Positions 44,491 to 53,484 of a stretch of DNA of 64,000 nucleotides are shown piece after piece. This stretch comes from Phaeobacter sp. 11ANDIMAR09 (GTDB lineage Bacteria; Pseudomonadota; Alphaproteobacteria; Rhodobacterales; Rhodobacteraceae): contig NZ_LIKT01000016.1 in NCBI RefSeq assembly GCF_001294455.1, forward strand, positions 1 through 64,000. Reading direction: 5' to 3'. The position numbers were made by a program, and so were the translations under genes. Under the pieces are notes generated by a model that saw nothing but the letters and a program-made list of their open reading frames with translations, did no database searches and was not told the origin of the DNA. Each line of letters begins with the position of its first letter. The stretch's first letter is position 1.

Positions 44491-45714
44491 ATGGCTACTT
44501 TTGGACTTGGCATTGTCCTCTTCACCCTGATCGTTCTGGCGCTAGTCAGCATCATCATCGCGGCCCGTTCCAAGCTGGTGTCGACCGGCAATGTGAACAT
44601 CACCATCAACGGCGAGAAAACCATCTCAGTTCCCGCTGGGGGCAAACTGCTGCAGACGCTGGCAGCTGAAAAGCTGTTTGTGCCTTCAGCCTGTGGCGGC
44701 GGCGGCACCTGTGCCCAGTGTCGCGTGCGGGTGCATTCCGGCGGCGGGTCTATCCTGCCGACCGAAGAAGGCCATATCACCAAGCGTGAAGCCGGTTGCG
44801 GTGACCGTCTGTCCTGTCAGGTTGCGGTCAAACAGGACATGGAAGTGGAGGTGCCCGAAGAGGTGTTTGGCGTGAAAAAGTGGGAATGCACCGTGCGTTC
44901 CAACGAAAACGTCGCCACCTTCATCAAGGCGCTGGTTCTCGATCTGCCCGAAGGCGAAGACGTGAACTTCCGCGCGGGTGGTTACATCCAGATCGAAGCT
45001 CCGGCCCATGCGCTGAAATACACCGATTTTGACATCGAAGAAGAGTACCGCGAGGACTGGGACCGCTTTAACCTCTGGCAGTATGAGTCGGTGGTGAATG
45101 AGCCAGTTGAACGCGCGTATTCCATGGCCAACTACCCGGATGAGAAGGGCATGATCATGCTCAACGTGCGGGTGGCCTCTCCGCCCCCCGGCTCAGAGGG
45201 CATCCCTGCCGGCCTGATGTCGAGCTACATCTTCAACCTGAAGCCCGGTGACAAGGTAACGATCTCTGGTCCCTTTGGTGAGTTCTTTGCCCGCGACACC
45301 CAAAAAGAGATGGTTTTCATTGGTGGTGGTGCTGGCATGGCTCCGATGCGCAGCCATATCTTTGACCAGCTCAAGCGACTTGAAAATCGCGATCGCAAGA
45401 TCTCCTTCTGGTACGGTGCGCGCTCCAAGAAAGAGATGTTCTTTGTCGAAGATTTCGACACGCTGGCAGAGGAGTTTGACAACTTTGACTGGCACGTGGC
45501 CCTGTCGGATGCGATGCCCGAGGACGAGTGGGAAGGCTATACCGGCTTTATCCATAACGTGCTGTTCGAAGAGTATCTGAAGAACCATCCCGCACCCGAA
45601 GACTGCGAGTTCTACATGTGTGGCCCGCCGATCATGAACCAGTCGGTGATCAACATGTTGCTCGACCTTGGGGTCGACCGCGAAGACATCATGCTGGACG
45701 ACTTCGGCGGCTAA
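44491..45714 (+). CDS. nqrF: Na+-NQR subunit F (NADH dehydrogenase, 2Fe-2S and FAD)
   Basis: Electron-input subunit of 407 residues. An N-terminal helix (about 5-25) anchors it. The [2Fe-2S] domain uses Cys68, Cys74, Cys77 and Cys109 ([17 protein letters not shown]). The FAD-binding domain has [11 protein letters not shown] and the NADH domain has [35 protein letters not shown] and [18 protein letters not shown]. It oxidises NADH and passes electrons through the complex to quinone. It is the last gene of the operon, followed by a terminator. Confidence 0.94.
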   Translation: MATFGLGIVLFTLIVLALVSIIIAARSKLVSTGNVNITINGEKTISVPAGGKLLQTLAAEKLFVPSACGGGGTCAQCRVRVHSGGGSILPTEEGHITKREAGCGDRLSCQVAVKQDMEVEVPEEVFGVKKWECTVRSNENVATFIKALVLDLPEGEDVNFRAGGYIQIEAPAHALKYTDFDIEEEYREDWDRFNLWQYESVVNEPVERAYSMANYPDEKGMIMLNVRVASPPPGSEGIPAGLMSSYIFNLKPGDKVTISGPFGEFFARDTQKEMVFIGGGAGMAPMRSHIFDQLKRLENRDRKISFWYGARSKKEMFFVEDFDTLAEEFDNFDWHVALSDAMPEDEWEGYTGFIHNVLFEEYLKNHPAPEDCEFYMCGPPIMNQSVINMLLDLGVDREDIMLDDFGG

Positions 45715-45737
45715 GCCACTCCAATAAAACCAATAAA

Positions 45738-45770
45738 AGGGCGGCTCCTGTTTCAGAGGCCGCCTTTTTA
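45738..45770 (+). terminator. Intrinsic terminator after nqrF
   Basis: GGCGGC (45740-45745) pairs with GCCGCC (45759-45764) and is followed directly by TTTTTATT. Preceded by A-rich sequence, it could also serve the convergent marR-family gene. Confidence 0.85.
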
Positions 45771-45824
45771 TTGTTTGATTGGTGTTTGAGCGAGCGCCGT
45801 CTTTTGTTCTAGAAAGGCCGCTGC

Positions 45825-46265
45825 TCAGTCCGTTTCCTGGGGCGCGGATTTGCCCAGGGCTTTGCGGCTCAGATCCAGAAAGATCCTGCGTTCCTGCGGC
45901 GTCAGCTCTTGCAGCATTTCATCTTGCATCCGTTCCACCTTTGGCAGGATCTCCTGAAACAGAGCGCGGCCTGTTTCTGTAAGCCGGACCTCGCGGGCGC
46001 GCCGATCCTTTTCGCTGACGGTGCGGGTGACATGTCCCTTTTGAACCAGCCGGTCGATCACCCCGCCAATGGTGGCGCGGTCATAGGCGATCTTGGCGGC
46101 GACCCCAGCCTGGTCAATGCCTGGGTTCGAGGCGATAGTGTCCATGGCCGCAAACTGGACAGGGGTAAGATCCACGCCATCTTCCTGCATCTGTTTGGCA
46201 AAGATATGGGTCGATGTCTGGTTCAGGCGCCTGATCAGGTGACCTGCCATTTCCTGAACTTTCAT
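45825..46265 (-). CDS. MarR-family transcriptional regulator
   Basis: Winged-helix regulator of 146 residues. Family blocks are LTPVQFAAMDTIASNPGIDQAGVAAKIAYDRATIGGVIDRLVQKGHVTRTVSEKDRRAREVRLTETG and the C-terminal dimer helix LPKVERMQDEMLQEL. MarR proteins commonly repress aromatic-degradation genes and release DNA on binding the aromatic. It is divergent from an aromatic flavin monooxygenase, with direct repeats in the promoter between, so it probably controls that gene and itself. It might also control the hpa operon, but that is speculation. Confidence 0.9.
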   Translation of the reverse strand: MKVQEMAGHLIRRLNQTSTHIFAKQMQEDGVDLTPVQFAAMDTIASNPGIDQAGVAAKIAYDRATIGGVIDRLVQKGHVTRTVSEKDRRAREVRLTETGRALFQEILPKVERMQDEMLQELTPQERRIFLDLSRKALGKSAPQETD

Positions 46266-46349
46266 CGGTCTCTTTCTCCCACATTTCCGTACCCTATGTG
46301 CTGTTTATTACAGGCTGGGCGACGATGATAGCAGGGGCTGGATTGTTTC

Positions 46350-46379
46350 TTGACTCAATATAGTAAGTATAGTTATTAA
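46350..46379 (+). promoter_or_regulatory. Promoter with TATAGT direct repeats upstream of the monooxygenase
   Basis: TTGACT (46350-46355) and TATTAA (46374-46379) are an 18-base-spaced sigma-70-like pair. The spacer holds TATAGT at 46359-46364 and 46368-46373, a nine-base period. A MarR-type repressor bound there would block the promoter. Confidence 0.5.
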
Positions 46380-46432
46380 AATGAGAGCTAGGTGATCCGC
46401 GAGGATCTGGTCTAAAAATGGGGGATGCGGTG

Positions 46433-48349
46433 ATGCAGTTTTACAAGGACGGTTTTCGAGGAGGCGATCCTGATGTGAAACCCGCGGCACCTTCAGTCCG
46501 GAGCTATGAGACCTTCGCGCCCCTGCCGGATAAAGTGGATGTGCTGATTGCAGGCTGTGGTCCTGCTGGCCTGTGTCTGGCGGCTCAGCTGGCCCAGTTT
46601 CCTGAGATCACGACCATGATTGTTGACCCAAAACCGGGTCCGATCGAAAAGGGACAGGCCGATGGGGTCAACACCCGCAGTATGGAGATGTTCCAGGCCT
46701 TTGGCTTTGGCGAGACGGTTAAACGCGAAAGTTATTGGGTGAACCAGACGGCCTTTTGGTCGCCTGACCCTGACAATGCAGCGCATATCCGCCGCATTGG
46801 GAGGGTGCAGGATGTGCCCGAGGGCTCTTCGGAAATGCCGCATACGCTGATCAACCAGGCGCGGGTGCATGAGCTGTTTCTGAATGTGATGAATAATGCC
46901 CCAAGCCGGTTACAGCCGGATTACTCTTGGGCGGTGCAGGGCGTAGAGGTCGATCCCGGCAGGGCGGATCATCCGGTAACTGTGACGCTGGAGCAGACTG
47001 GCGTCAACCTGGGTGAAATCAGGACAGTGCGGGCCAATTATGTGGTGGGCTGTGATGGGGCGCGCTCAACGGTGCGGCAGGCCATTGGCGGCGAGCTGCA
47101 CGGCGATGCAGCGCATCAGGCCTGGGGTGTGATGGATATCCTGGCCAATACGGATTTCCCCGATGTGCGGCAGAAATGTCTGATCACTTCGGCCGAGGAG
47201 GGCAATATTCTGATCCTCCCCCGCGAGGGTGGTTATTTGTTTCGGATGTATGTGGAACTGGACAAGCTGAACCCGGATGAACGGGTCTCGGCGCGAAAGT
47301 TTTCCGCCGAAGATATGATTGCGGCGGCCAATCGTATCCTCACCCCCTATACCCTGGAGGTGAAAGAGGTGGTCTGGTGGTCCATTTATGAGATTGGCCA
47401 TCGCCTGACCGATCGTTTTGACAATACTCCGAAGGGGTCAACCGAAAAACCGCGGGTCTTTACCGCTGGAGACGCCTGCCACACCCATAGTCCAAAGGCC
47501 GGGCAGGGGATGAATGTCTCGATGCAGGACAGTTTCAATCTGGGCTGGAAACTGGCGCAGGTTCTCAAAGGGCGCTCTGATCCGGATTTGTTGTGCACCT
47601 ATTCTGCGGAACGCTGGGTCGAGGCGAAGCGACTGATTGAGACCGACCACAAATGGGCGCGGATCATGTCTGCCCCCCCTGGAGAATCCGAACTGGATGA
47701 CGGTGGTATGCCGCGTTTCCAAAAGCAGTTTATCGAAAATTTGGAGTTCACCGGCGGGTTGGCGGTGAAATATGACCGCTCGCGACTGACAGGCGGAAGC
47801 AGCCACCAGGGTTTGGCTCCCGGGTTTGAGATTGGCCGCCGCTTTCACTCGGCGCCGGTTGTCCGGGTGAGCGATGCCATGCAGATGCAGCTGGGCCATG
47901 TCGCAGAAGCGGATGGTCGTTGGCGGATCTATGCCTTTGCCGGAGAGACCTGCCAAGCGGGGTCAGGTCTCTACGGGCTTTGCGACTGGCTGATGAAGGA
48001 TTCTCATTCGGTTGTGCAGAAATATCGCCATAAGGAAGAGGACATCGATGCTGTGATCGACCTGCGCGCCATCTTTCAGCAGGATTTTGAGGCGATACTG
48101 GATTTGAAGCTGGCCGAGATCCTGAAACCGCACAGGGGTGAGATGGGGCTACAGGACCACGAAAAGGTGTTTTGCGTCGATCACAAGGGGGCAGGGGATA
48201 TCTACCAGATGCGCGGAATTGACCGCCAGGCGGGCTGCATGGTTGTGGTGCGGCCGGATCAATATATTGCCCATGTTTTGCCGCTTGAAGCCCATGACCA
48301 GCTGAGCGATTTTTTCGCCGGGATTTTCCTGCCGCTGGCCCCGAGCTGA
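46433..48349 (+). CDS. FAD-dependent aromatic monooxygenase (3-hydroxybenzoate/phenol hydroxylase type)
   Basis: Flavoprotein hydroxylase of 638 residues. It has the FAD motif VDVLIAGCGPAGLCLAAQLAQ, the NTRSMEMFQAFG segment, the DG motif VVGCDGARSTVRQ and the GD motif VFTAGDACHTHSPKAGQGMNVSMQDSFNLGWKL. A C-terminal thioredoxin-like domain holds dimer contacts and the terminal VVRPDQYIAHVLPL. This is the phenol 2-monooxygenase/3-hydroxybenzoate 4-hydroxylase architecture. I start at ATG 46433 (MQFYKDGFRGGDPD), which resembles known 3-hydroxybenzoate hydroxylase N-termini and follows GGGGGA. No ring-cleavage gene is adjacent, so its product must be used elsewhere. The divergent MarR gene is the probable regulator. 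Confidence 0.87.
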   Translation: MQFYKDGFRGGDPDVKPAAPSVRSYETFAPLPDKVDVLIAGCGPAGLCLAAQLAQFPEITTMIVDPKPGPIEKGQADGVNTRSMEMFQAFGFGETVKRESYWVNQTAFWSPDPDNAAHIRRIGRVQDVPEGSSEMPHTLINQARVHELFLNVMNNAPSRLQPDYSWAVQGVEVDPGRADHPVTVTLEQTGVNLGEIRTVRANYVVGCDGARSTVRQAIGGELHGDAAHQAWGVMDILANTDFPDVRQKCLITSAEEGNILILPREGGYLFRMYVELDKLNPDERVSARKFSAEDMIAAANRILTPYTLEVKEVVWWSIYEIGHRLTDRFDNTPKGSTEKPRVFTAGDACHTHSPKAGQGMNVSMQDSFNLGWKLAQVLKGRSDPDLLCTYSAERWVEAKRLIETDHKWARIMSAPPGESELDDGGMPRFQKQFIENLEFTGGLAVKYDRSRLTGGSSHQGLAPGFEIGRRFHSAPVVRVSDAMQMQLGHVAEADGRWRIYAFAGETCQAGSGLYGLCDWLMKDSHSVVQKYRHKEEDIDAVIDLRAIFQQDFEAILDLKLAEILKPHRGEMGLQDHEKVFCVDHKGAGDIYQMRGIDRQAGCMVVVRPDQYIAHVLPLEAHDQLSDFFAGIFLPLAPS

Positions 48350-48379
48350 CAGTTGCCTTTGGTCTGTTTCCAAAGCGGG

Positions 48380-49399
48380 TCACTGGCCAAAGAAATCAGG
48401 CAGCTCCAGACTGTCCCCACGCGCGACGGCCTTGGCGTAGACATAACTCGCCAGGGCCACATCCAGGACCCCCATGCCAAAGGGCGAATAGATCACTGGC
48501 TTGCGATCCGTGAGGGTCACATTGCCCTCAATCACCTGGGTGAGAGAGCCGGCAACAAAATCGCGCCCACCAGATAGGGTCTCGGCAAGATGGGGAGAGG
48601 TCTGCGCCTTGAGGCAATGGTCCACATCGTCAAAGACATTCTGTGCCGCTAGGATTTGCTGCGGTGCGATATCGCGTAAAGATACGTTTAAAATGGTCTG
48701 TCCAGGGGAAAACTGAAACGTTTCAGGTAGGTAGGGCGTTACCGCGTTGGTGGCAAAGACCACGAGTTCCGCATCCAACGCCTGCTCCAAGCCGACAGAT
48801 TGCGCTGCAAGGCCGCAGCCCTCTGCGGCATGGTCAACCAGCGATGCGGCGGTGTCTGGATTGAGGTCGTGGCAATAGACCTTACCGATGTGCCAACCCC
48901 GGGCGCAAAACTGGTACAGAATATTGCGGGAAATCAGCCCCCCGCCGACAAAGGCGATGGATTTTACCCGACGTCCCAGGTTTGAACAATGATCCGCCCC
49001 CAGCACGGCGGAGGCTGCCGTGCGCATGGCGCTGATCTGTGCCCCTTCCAGAACCGCAAAGGGGTAGCCGGTTTCAGCGTCGTTGAGGATGATCACGGCT
49101 GAGGCGCGGTCCAGTCCTTTGCTCAGATTGGCGGGGTAGCTGGCGATCCACTTGATGCCCGAGACCTGGAGGTCCTTGGTGGCGATGGCGGCGGGCAGGG
49201 CAATGATACGGTTGCGGTCGCTGTCGGGAAAGCGCAGAAAATAGCTGTCAGGATTGACCGTTTCTTGCTGGTGATGCGCCTGATAGGCACGCGCCACCAA
49301 TTGTTCGATCTCCTCGGCATTGCCCTGCAGCACCTTGCGGATTGCATCCGCTTTGATCAGCTGCAGGCCAGGCTTTGGGGGTTGGGGTTCGGTTTCCAT
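48380..49399 (-). CDS. sbnB: SbnB-like N-(1-amino-1-carboxyethyl)glutamate dehydrogenase (2,3-diaminopropionate synthesis)
   Basis: Ornithine-cyclodeaminase/mu-crystallin-fold enzyme of 339 residues. SbnB oxidatively splits N-(1-amino-1-carboxy-2-ethyl)-glutamate to L-2,3-diaminopropionate, 2-oxoglutarate and NADH. Blocks include SYFLRFPDSDRNRIIALPAAI, GIKWIASYPANLSKGLDRASAVIILNDAETGYPFAVLEGAQISAMRTAASAVLGADH and KSIAFVGGGLISRNILYQF for NAD binding. Its ATG is one base after the sbnA stop, so the pair is an operon. The Staphylococcus aureus siderophore genes sbnC-F are absent; the diaminopropionate presumably serves the nearby peptide synthetase cluster. Confidence 0.88.
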   Translation of the reverse strand: METEPQPPKPGLQLIKADAIRKVLQGNAEEIEQLVARAYQAHHQQETVNPDSYFLRFPDSDRNRIIALPAAIATKDLQVSGIKWIASYPANLSKGLDRASAVIILNDAETGYPFAVLEGAQISAMRTAASAVLGADHCSNLGRRVKSIAFVGGGLISRNILYQFCARGWHIGKVYCHDLNPDTAASLVDHAAEGCGLAAQSVGLEQALDAELVVFATNAVTPYLPETFQFSPGQTILNVSLRDIAPQQILAAQNVFDDVDHCLKAQTSPHLAETLSGGRDFVAGSLTQVIEGNVTLTDRKPVIYSPFGMGVLDVALASYVYAKAVARGDSLELPDFFGQ

Positions 49400-49400
49400 G

Positions 49401-50399
49401 TCAGCTGACCTCGCTTGCCGCCTCTTCCAATCGTTGCCGGGGACGGTCGGCGCTTAGATCCAGCGCGGGTAGGGCGCCATAGACCTCCTGCACCCAGGCG
49501 TCGTTGTAGACCGTGTCCAGGTATTTTTCGCCGCCATCCGGCGAGAGCGCGACGACTTTGGTCCCTTTGGAAAATAGATCTGCACGGGCCCGAATGCCGG
49601 CCAGAACCGACCCGGTGGAGCCCCCTGCCAGATAGCCATGGCTGGTGGCCAGCCAGCGACACAGGCGTATGGCTTCTGGTTCGGGAACCAGGACGCTATG
49701 GCGCAGCTTGTCGGCCTGATAGATTTCCGGGATGCGGCTGGTGCCGAGACCGGGAATGAAACGCGGGCCAGCTTGGCCGCCAAAGGTGATGGAGCCGGTT
49801 GAATCTACCGCCAAAACCTGGGCCGGATGACGGATACCGTCGAAATAGTCGAGAAACCCCATGAGAGTGCCGGTGGTGCCAGCTCCAACAACGACCCAAT
49901 CGGCCTCCGGGTGAGCCATAGCGATCTCGACCGCTGTAAGCCGCGCATGGGCCGCCGGGTTGGCTGGATTTGCATATTGGTTGGTCCAATAAAGGGTAGG
50001 ATCGGCCGCTAGCATTTCTTTGATTAAGGCAATGCGGGTTCCCAGATATCCCCCCTGTGCATCGCGGGCGGTGACTTGGATAACCTTACCGCCAAAGGCA
50101 TGGATCATGGCCACGCTTTGGGCGGAAACATTCGGATCTACCACACTGGTAAAACCATAGCCGCGTTTTGCACAGAGAGCGGCCAGTGAAATGCCTAGAT
50201 TGCCGGAGGTGGATTCAATAACCGTGCCACCGGGTTGCAACCTACCCGAGCGTTCAGCCGCATCAATCAGGCTGATAGCCGTTTTGTGTTTGATGGATCC
50301 CGAAGGGTTTACGGATTCTATTTTCAGAAACAACTCCGCCTCAATCAGACCGGATAATTTCATAAAGAAGGCATCTGGTAATTCATCTCTAGCGGGCAT
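49401..50399 (-). CDS. sbnA: SbnA-like N-(2-amino-2-carboxyethyl)-glutamate synthase
   Basis: PLP enzyme of 332 residues of the cysteine-synthase fold. SbnA joins O-phospho-L-serine and L-glutamate by beta-replacement, the first step to 2,3-diaminopropionate. It has NPSGSIKHKTAISLIDAAERSG with the PLP lysine, ESTSGNLGISLAALCA, the phosphate-binding GAGTTGTLMGFLDYF and AGGSTGSVLAGI. GGAGG stands five bases before the ATG. It is divergent from a phosphopantetheinyl transferase gene with a 55-base gap. The need for O-phosphoserine makes the small kinase encoded at 54612 a possible partner. Confidence 0.88.
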   Translation of the reverse strand: MPARDELPDAFFMKLSGLIEAELFLKIESVNPSGSIKHKTAISLIDAAERSGRLQPGGTVIESTSGNLGISLAALCAKRGYGFTSVVDPNVSAQSVAMIHAFGGKVIQVTARDAQGGYLGTRIALIKEMLAADPTLYWTNQYANPANPAAHARLTAVEIAMAHPEADWVVVGAGTTGTLMGFLDYFDGIRHPAQVLAVDSTGSITFGGQAGPRFIPGLGTSRIPEIYQADKLRHSVLVPEPEAIRLCRWLATSHGYLAGGSTGSVLAGIRARADLFSKGTKVVALSPDGGEKYLDTVYNDAWVQEVYGALPALDLSADRPRQRLEEAASEVS

Positions 50400-50454
50400 T
50401 TAACCTCCAAGCAGCTTTCTAAAGTTTGAAAACCACTATAACGAGTAATAATGT
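50400..50454. promoter_or_regulatory. Compact divergent promoter of sbnAB and the phosphopantetheinyl transferase
   Basis: Only 55 bases separate the two divergent starts. The segment is relatively A+T rich (ACCACTATAACGAGTAATAATG) and contains TATAAC, usable as a -10 for the plus-strand gene. No strong ribosome site precedes the plus-strand ATG. Confidence 0.35.
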
Positions 50455-51198
50455 ATGATGATTCAGTCAATAGGGGCGTTTGTCTTGGAAAGGCCATATC
50501 TCCGGTCAAATACAATAAAATCAGGCATTTCGCTCTTTCTTTGTTTGGTGAATGCGCCAGGTAGCAGTTTGGTTTCGGCCCTGTTGCCTGGGTTGACGGA
50601 TCAAGAACGCCAAAGAGCTGCGCGCTTTGTCTGCCCTGAGGCGCTGCATCTGTTTGTTCTGTCTCATGCCGCTTTGCACTGGGCCCTGCGGGGCGCCGGA
50701 ATTTGTAGCTACAGCTTTGCCTGCACTGCGCAGGGCAAACCCTATCTGGCCGATCACCCTGCGTTGCATTTTAATTTGTCGCATACAAAGGGGTTGATTG
50801 CTGTGGCGCTGAGCGCGGGCCATCCGGTTGGTGTGGATGTCGAACGGCTGACGACCCCACAAACCTACCGTGAACTAGCCCCGCGTGTCATGACCCCAGC
50901 GGAGTGTACCTATATGGCGGCGCAACAAAGGCCAGAGGATCGCTTTACCCAGCTCTGGTCTGCCAAAGAGGCGCTGATGAAGGCGACCGGGCTTGGTTTT
51001 ACCCTGCCGCCGCAGGACATCGAATTTGCGGGACCAAAGCCCACCCTGACCCGTCTGCCCACCACTCAGGGTCCGGTCGCAACATGGCAGCTGCGTACCC
51101 AACGTTTGCCGGGGCATTGGCTCGCCCTGGCTGCGCAGGCTCCAGCGCTGGCGTTTGATCCGATCCACCTCAGTCCGCAGGATCTTGTGGCGCCATGA
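50455..51198 (+). CDS. 4'-phosphopantetheinyl transferase (Sfp type)
   Basis: Enzyme of 247 residues that transfers phosphopantetheine from CoA to carrier-protein serines. Hallmarks are GKPYLADHPALHFNLSHTKGLIAVALS, the metal-binding GVDVERL and FTQLWSAKEALMKATGLGF. It should activate the free carrier protein at 53481, the ACP of the fusion protein at 59294 and the synthetase that begins at 63253. There are two adjacent ATG codons; the first is used here. Its 3' end overlaps the convergent ligase gene by 29 bases. Confidence 0.92.
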   Translation: MMIQSIGAFVLERPYLRSNTIKSGISLFLCLVNAPGSSLVSALLPGLTDQERQRAARFVCPEALHLFVLSHAALHWALRGAGICSYSFACTAQGKPYLADHPALHFNLSHTKGLIAVALSAGHPVGVDVERLTTPQTYRELAPRVMTPAECTYMAAQQRPEDRFTQLWSAKEALMKATGLGFTLPPQDIEFAGPKPTLTRLPTTQGPVATWQLRTQRLPGHWLALAAQAPALAFDPIHLSPQDLVAP

Positions 51199-52345
51199 CA
51201 GCTCTGCGCACAGGATCGGGCCAGCCCGAAGGATCCAGGCCCTTTTGACGCACAAAGGCATAGAGCCAGCGCTCCAACCCAAAACCCATACAGGCACTTT
51301 CGGCCCTGGTTCCGTCGGCAAAAGCAATGTCATAGGTGCTGGTGTAGAAATCACGGTGCAGGTTGAAGCTGGAGGCCGCTAGGGGGGCGTCCCGGTCTGA
51401 TATGTGAAACAGCAGCTCGTATTTCACCTCTCCCATTCGCTGATAGACCACCTTGTCTCGGCTGCTATCCACAAAAAAAGGATCATTCGCCAGCTCGAGA
51501 CTGACCTGCATCCCCAGGGTCTCGCAAAAGGCAAACACCCGCTCCATCACCTCGGCACGCAGCCGGGTCAGTTCCGCTCCGGAGCCAAAAAATACAATGT
51601 CGCGCACTGAAAAATCCCAGCCGCGCGACAGGGGTTGAAACCGGTTAGCCTCGTAGCGGAACACATGGTTTTGCATGGTCAGCCGTCGCACTTCGCCTCT
51701 GGCCAGCCGCAGACCTGCGTGTTGAGAGTAGCAGGGCAGGCAGACCGCGGGGGTCAGCACGTGCTCGGGTCCTTCCATGACGGCGCCCAGCTCGGCTGCG
51801 CGGGCTTTGGAGAGCGGTTCCTTGGCCATCTGTGCCACCTGTTCTAGAACTGGCAACTGGTCGGGGAAATGACTGCACAGGGTAACATGCTGGGGAAAAT
51901 TGCTTGTATAGCCAACCTCTTGCAGCAGTTTGGCAGGCATCATAACCGGATAGTGCTGATCCAGTGCGGCGTAGTCGTCGGCCAGATCCGCAAAGGTGGC
52001 CTCAAAGTACCGAAACAGCTTGAGCAACTGTCCAGAGATCCCGGTCAGCCCATCAGCAAAGAAATGCAGATCTTCGCTGGCCGCCAGATCTTCATCCGAG
52101 CACCCCTGCGCGCTAGGCGCGGAGGTTTCCCGCAGCACGCGGCGGGCCACCAAACGGTGGGTTTTGCGCATCGCTTCGGCAAATCCCAGGGCTTCGCCCA
52201 TCTTGGCTTCTCCGGTCGCGGAGATCTGCGCTATGCCGTCGGGCTGCAGCTCTACCGTCACCCCAATCGCCAGTAACCCGTCAACAATGGCAAGCCGGCT
52301 TTCTGGAGTCAGCGCCGTGAGGTCAAAATCACAGGTCCGGGTCAT
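51170..52345 (-). CDS. Class II aminoacyl-tRNA-synthetase-like amino acid:[carrier protein] ligase
   Basis: Protein of 391 residues with the catalytic core of atypical seryl-tRNA synthetases but no tRNA-binding coiled coil. Motif 2 is FRYE with a downstream arginine (Arg230-Glu232, Arg248 in GWDFSVRDIVFF) and motif 3 is GFGLERW (354-360). Cys202 (PAVCLPC), Glu232 and Cys352 (ESACMGFG) match the zinc-binding Cys-Glu-Cys set of the amino acid:carrier-protein ligases described from Bradyrhizobium and Agrobacterium, which load glycine or alanine on carrier proteins. The N-terminal 90 residues are an unrecognised extension. Start ATG 52345 overlaps the acyl-CoA dehydrogenase stop (ATGA). It is last in a seven-gene operon with a free carrier protein three genes upstream, making that protein the likely acceptor. 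The amino acid is unknown; serine fits the neighbours best. Confidence 0.82.
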   Translation of the reverse strand: MTRTCDFDLTALTPESRLAIVDGLLAIGVTVELQPDGIAQISATGEAKMGEALGFAEAMRKTHRLVARRVLRETSAPSAQGCSDEDLAASEDLHFFADGLTGISGQLLKLFRYFEATFADLADDYAALDQHYPVMMPAKLLQEVGYTSNFPQHVTLCSHFPDQLPVLEQVAQMAKEPLSKARAAELGAVMEGPEHVLTPAVCLPCYSQHAGLRLARGEVRRLTMQNHVFRYEANRFQPLSRGWDFSVRDIVFFGSGAELTRLRAEVMERVFAFCETLGMQVSLELANDPFFVDSSRDKVVYQRMGEVKYELLFHISDRDAPLAASSFNLHRDFYTSTYDIAFADGTRAESACMGFGLERWLYAFVRQKGLDPSGWPDPVRRAVMAPQDPAD

Positions 52346-53484
52346 GAGAGATGCACCTCTGAGAGGGACAGCCGGGCGATCATGCTTTCCAGCACCTGGG
52401 TGGTGCCCTCGATCACCTCCATGATCCGTGAGTCGCGATGGAATAGCGCCATGGGGGTGTTGGGGCCGATGCCTTCGGCGCCAAAGATCTGCTGCGCATC
52501 GCGGGTGACGCGTCCGACCATCTGCGAGGCAAAGTATTTGGCCATGGTTGCCTGTTTCGCCGCATCCATCTGGCGCAGGGCGCGCGCGGTGGCGGCCGAT
52601 TGGCACATCAGCCTGGCGGCGTGGATGTCCGTTGCCATACGGGCCAGCATTTGCTGCACCAGTTGGAAGTCACCAATTGGCTTGCCAAATTGCTGGCGGG
52701 TCTTGGCCCGCCGCAGCGCCAATGTGCAGGCGGCATCTGCCAGGCCGACACAGCCCCAGGCGAGGTTAAGCCGCCCGGCCTCCAGCCCAGTGACCGCGAC
52801 ATGCGACGCTCCAAAACCGGGGCGGCCCAACAGGTGATCCTCGGGCAGATAGGCCGCCTCTAGGTGCAGATTGGCCATCATATAACCGCGGCACCCCAAC
52901 AGGCCCTCGATAGGGGCAATGCGCAGGCCCTTGGTCTGTTTTGGCAGCAAAAAGGCCGTTGGTCCGGCTTCCGTTTTGGCGATCAAAACAAAGAGGTCTG
53001 CAAAATCTCCACAGGTAATCCAGGCTTTTTGACCGGTGAGCTCATAGCCGCCTGAAACGGGTCTGGCCTGGGTCTGCACCGCCGAGATGTCGCTGCCAAC
53101 TTCGGGCTCGGTCATGGCAATCGCGCAGCAGATCTCGCCGCTGAGCACCCGTGGCATCCACTGGGATCTTTGTGCTTTGCTGCTCCATTTTGCCAGCGCG
53201 CTGCCCCCCATGTGGTGGACATTCAGCACCCCCTGAACCGAGGCGCTGGCCGCGCCCAGGGCCTGATGCATCTGGCCATGGTCCAGGCTTGCAGAAAGTG
53301 CCTCCGCCTGATCTGTTGCGGGCCCGCCAGGAAAGCCACTGGCAAAGGCCCCAGCCTGGCGTAGCGCCATAATCACCTGTTGCGGCACCCGGGCGTCCTG
53401 ATCAATCTGGGCGGCCAAGGGCGCTATGACCTCCTGCGCCAGGCTGTCCCATCGGGTATGGTCCGGAGTGGTCTGGACAGTCAC
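52342..53484 (-). CDS. Acyl-CoA-dehydrogenase-family oxidase acting on a carrier-bound substrate
   Basis: Flavoprotein of 380 residues of the acyl-CoA dehydrogenase fold. Blocks are CCAIAMTEPEVGSDISAVQTQA (FAD/substrate loop), YELTGQKAWITCGDFADLFVLIAKT, GCVGLADAACTLALRRAKTRQQFGKPIGDFQLVQQMLARMATDIHAARLM and AQQIFGAEGIGPNTPMALFHRDSRIMEVIEGTTQVLESMIA, with a glutamate in the usual catalytic region. The start is GTG, overlapping the carrier-protein stop (GTGA), and the stop overlaps the ligase start. Its place directly beside a carrier protein suggests an acyl- or aminoacyl-S-carrier substrate. In zwittermicin-type extender pathways such an enzyme performs the second oxidation to the malonyl level. 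Confidence 0.85.
   Translation of the reverse strand: MTVQTTPDHTRWDSLAQEVIAPLAAQIDQDARVPQQVIMALRQAGAFASGFPGGPATDQAEALSASLDHGQMHQALGAASASVQGVLNVHHMGGSALAKWSSKAQRSQWMPRVLSGEICCAIAMTEPEVGSDISAVQTQARPVSGGYELTGQKAWITCGDFADLFVLIAKTEAGPTAFLLPKQTKGLRIAPIEGLLGCRGYMMANLHLEAAYLPEDHLLGRPGFGASHVAVTGLEAGRLNLAWGCVGLADAACTLALRRAKTRQQFGKPIGDFQLVQQMLARMATDIHAARLMCQSAATARALRQMDAAKQATMAKYFASQMVGRVTRDAQQIFGAEGIGPNTPMALFHRDSRIMEVIEGTTQVLESMIARLSLSEVHLS

Noticed and set aside
48380-50399. Staphyloferrin B-type siderophore locus
   Set aside because: Only the two diaminopropionate genes are present; no NIS synthetases, decarboxylase or siderophore transport genes occur nearby.
51170-52345. Housekeeping seryl-tRNA synthetase
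   Set aside because: It lacks the N-terminal tRNA-binding coiled coil, has the zinc Cys-Glu-Cys set of the atypical group, and is embedded in an operon with a carrier protein.
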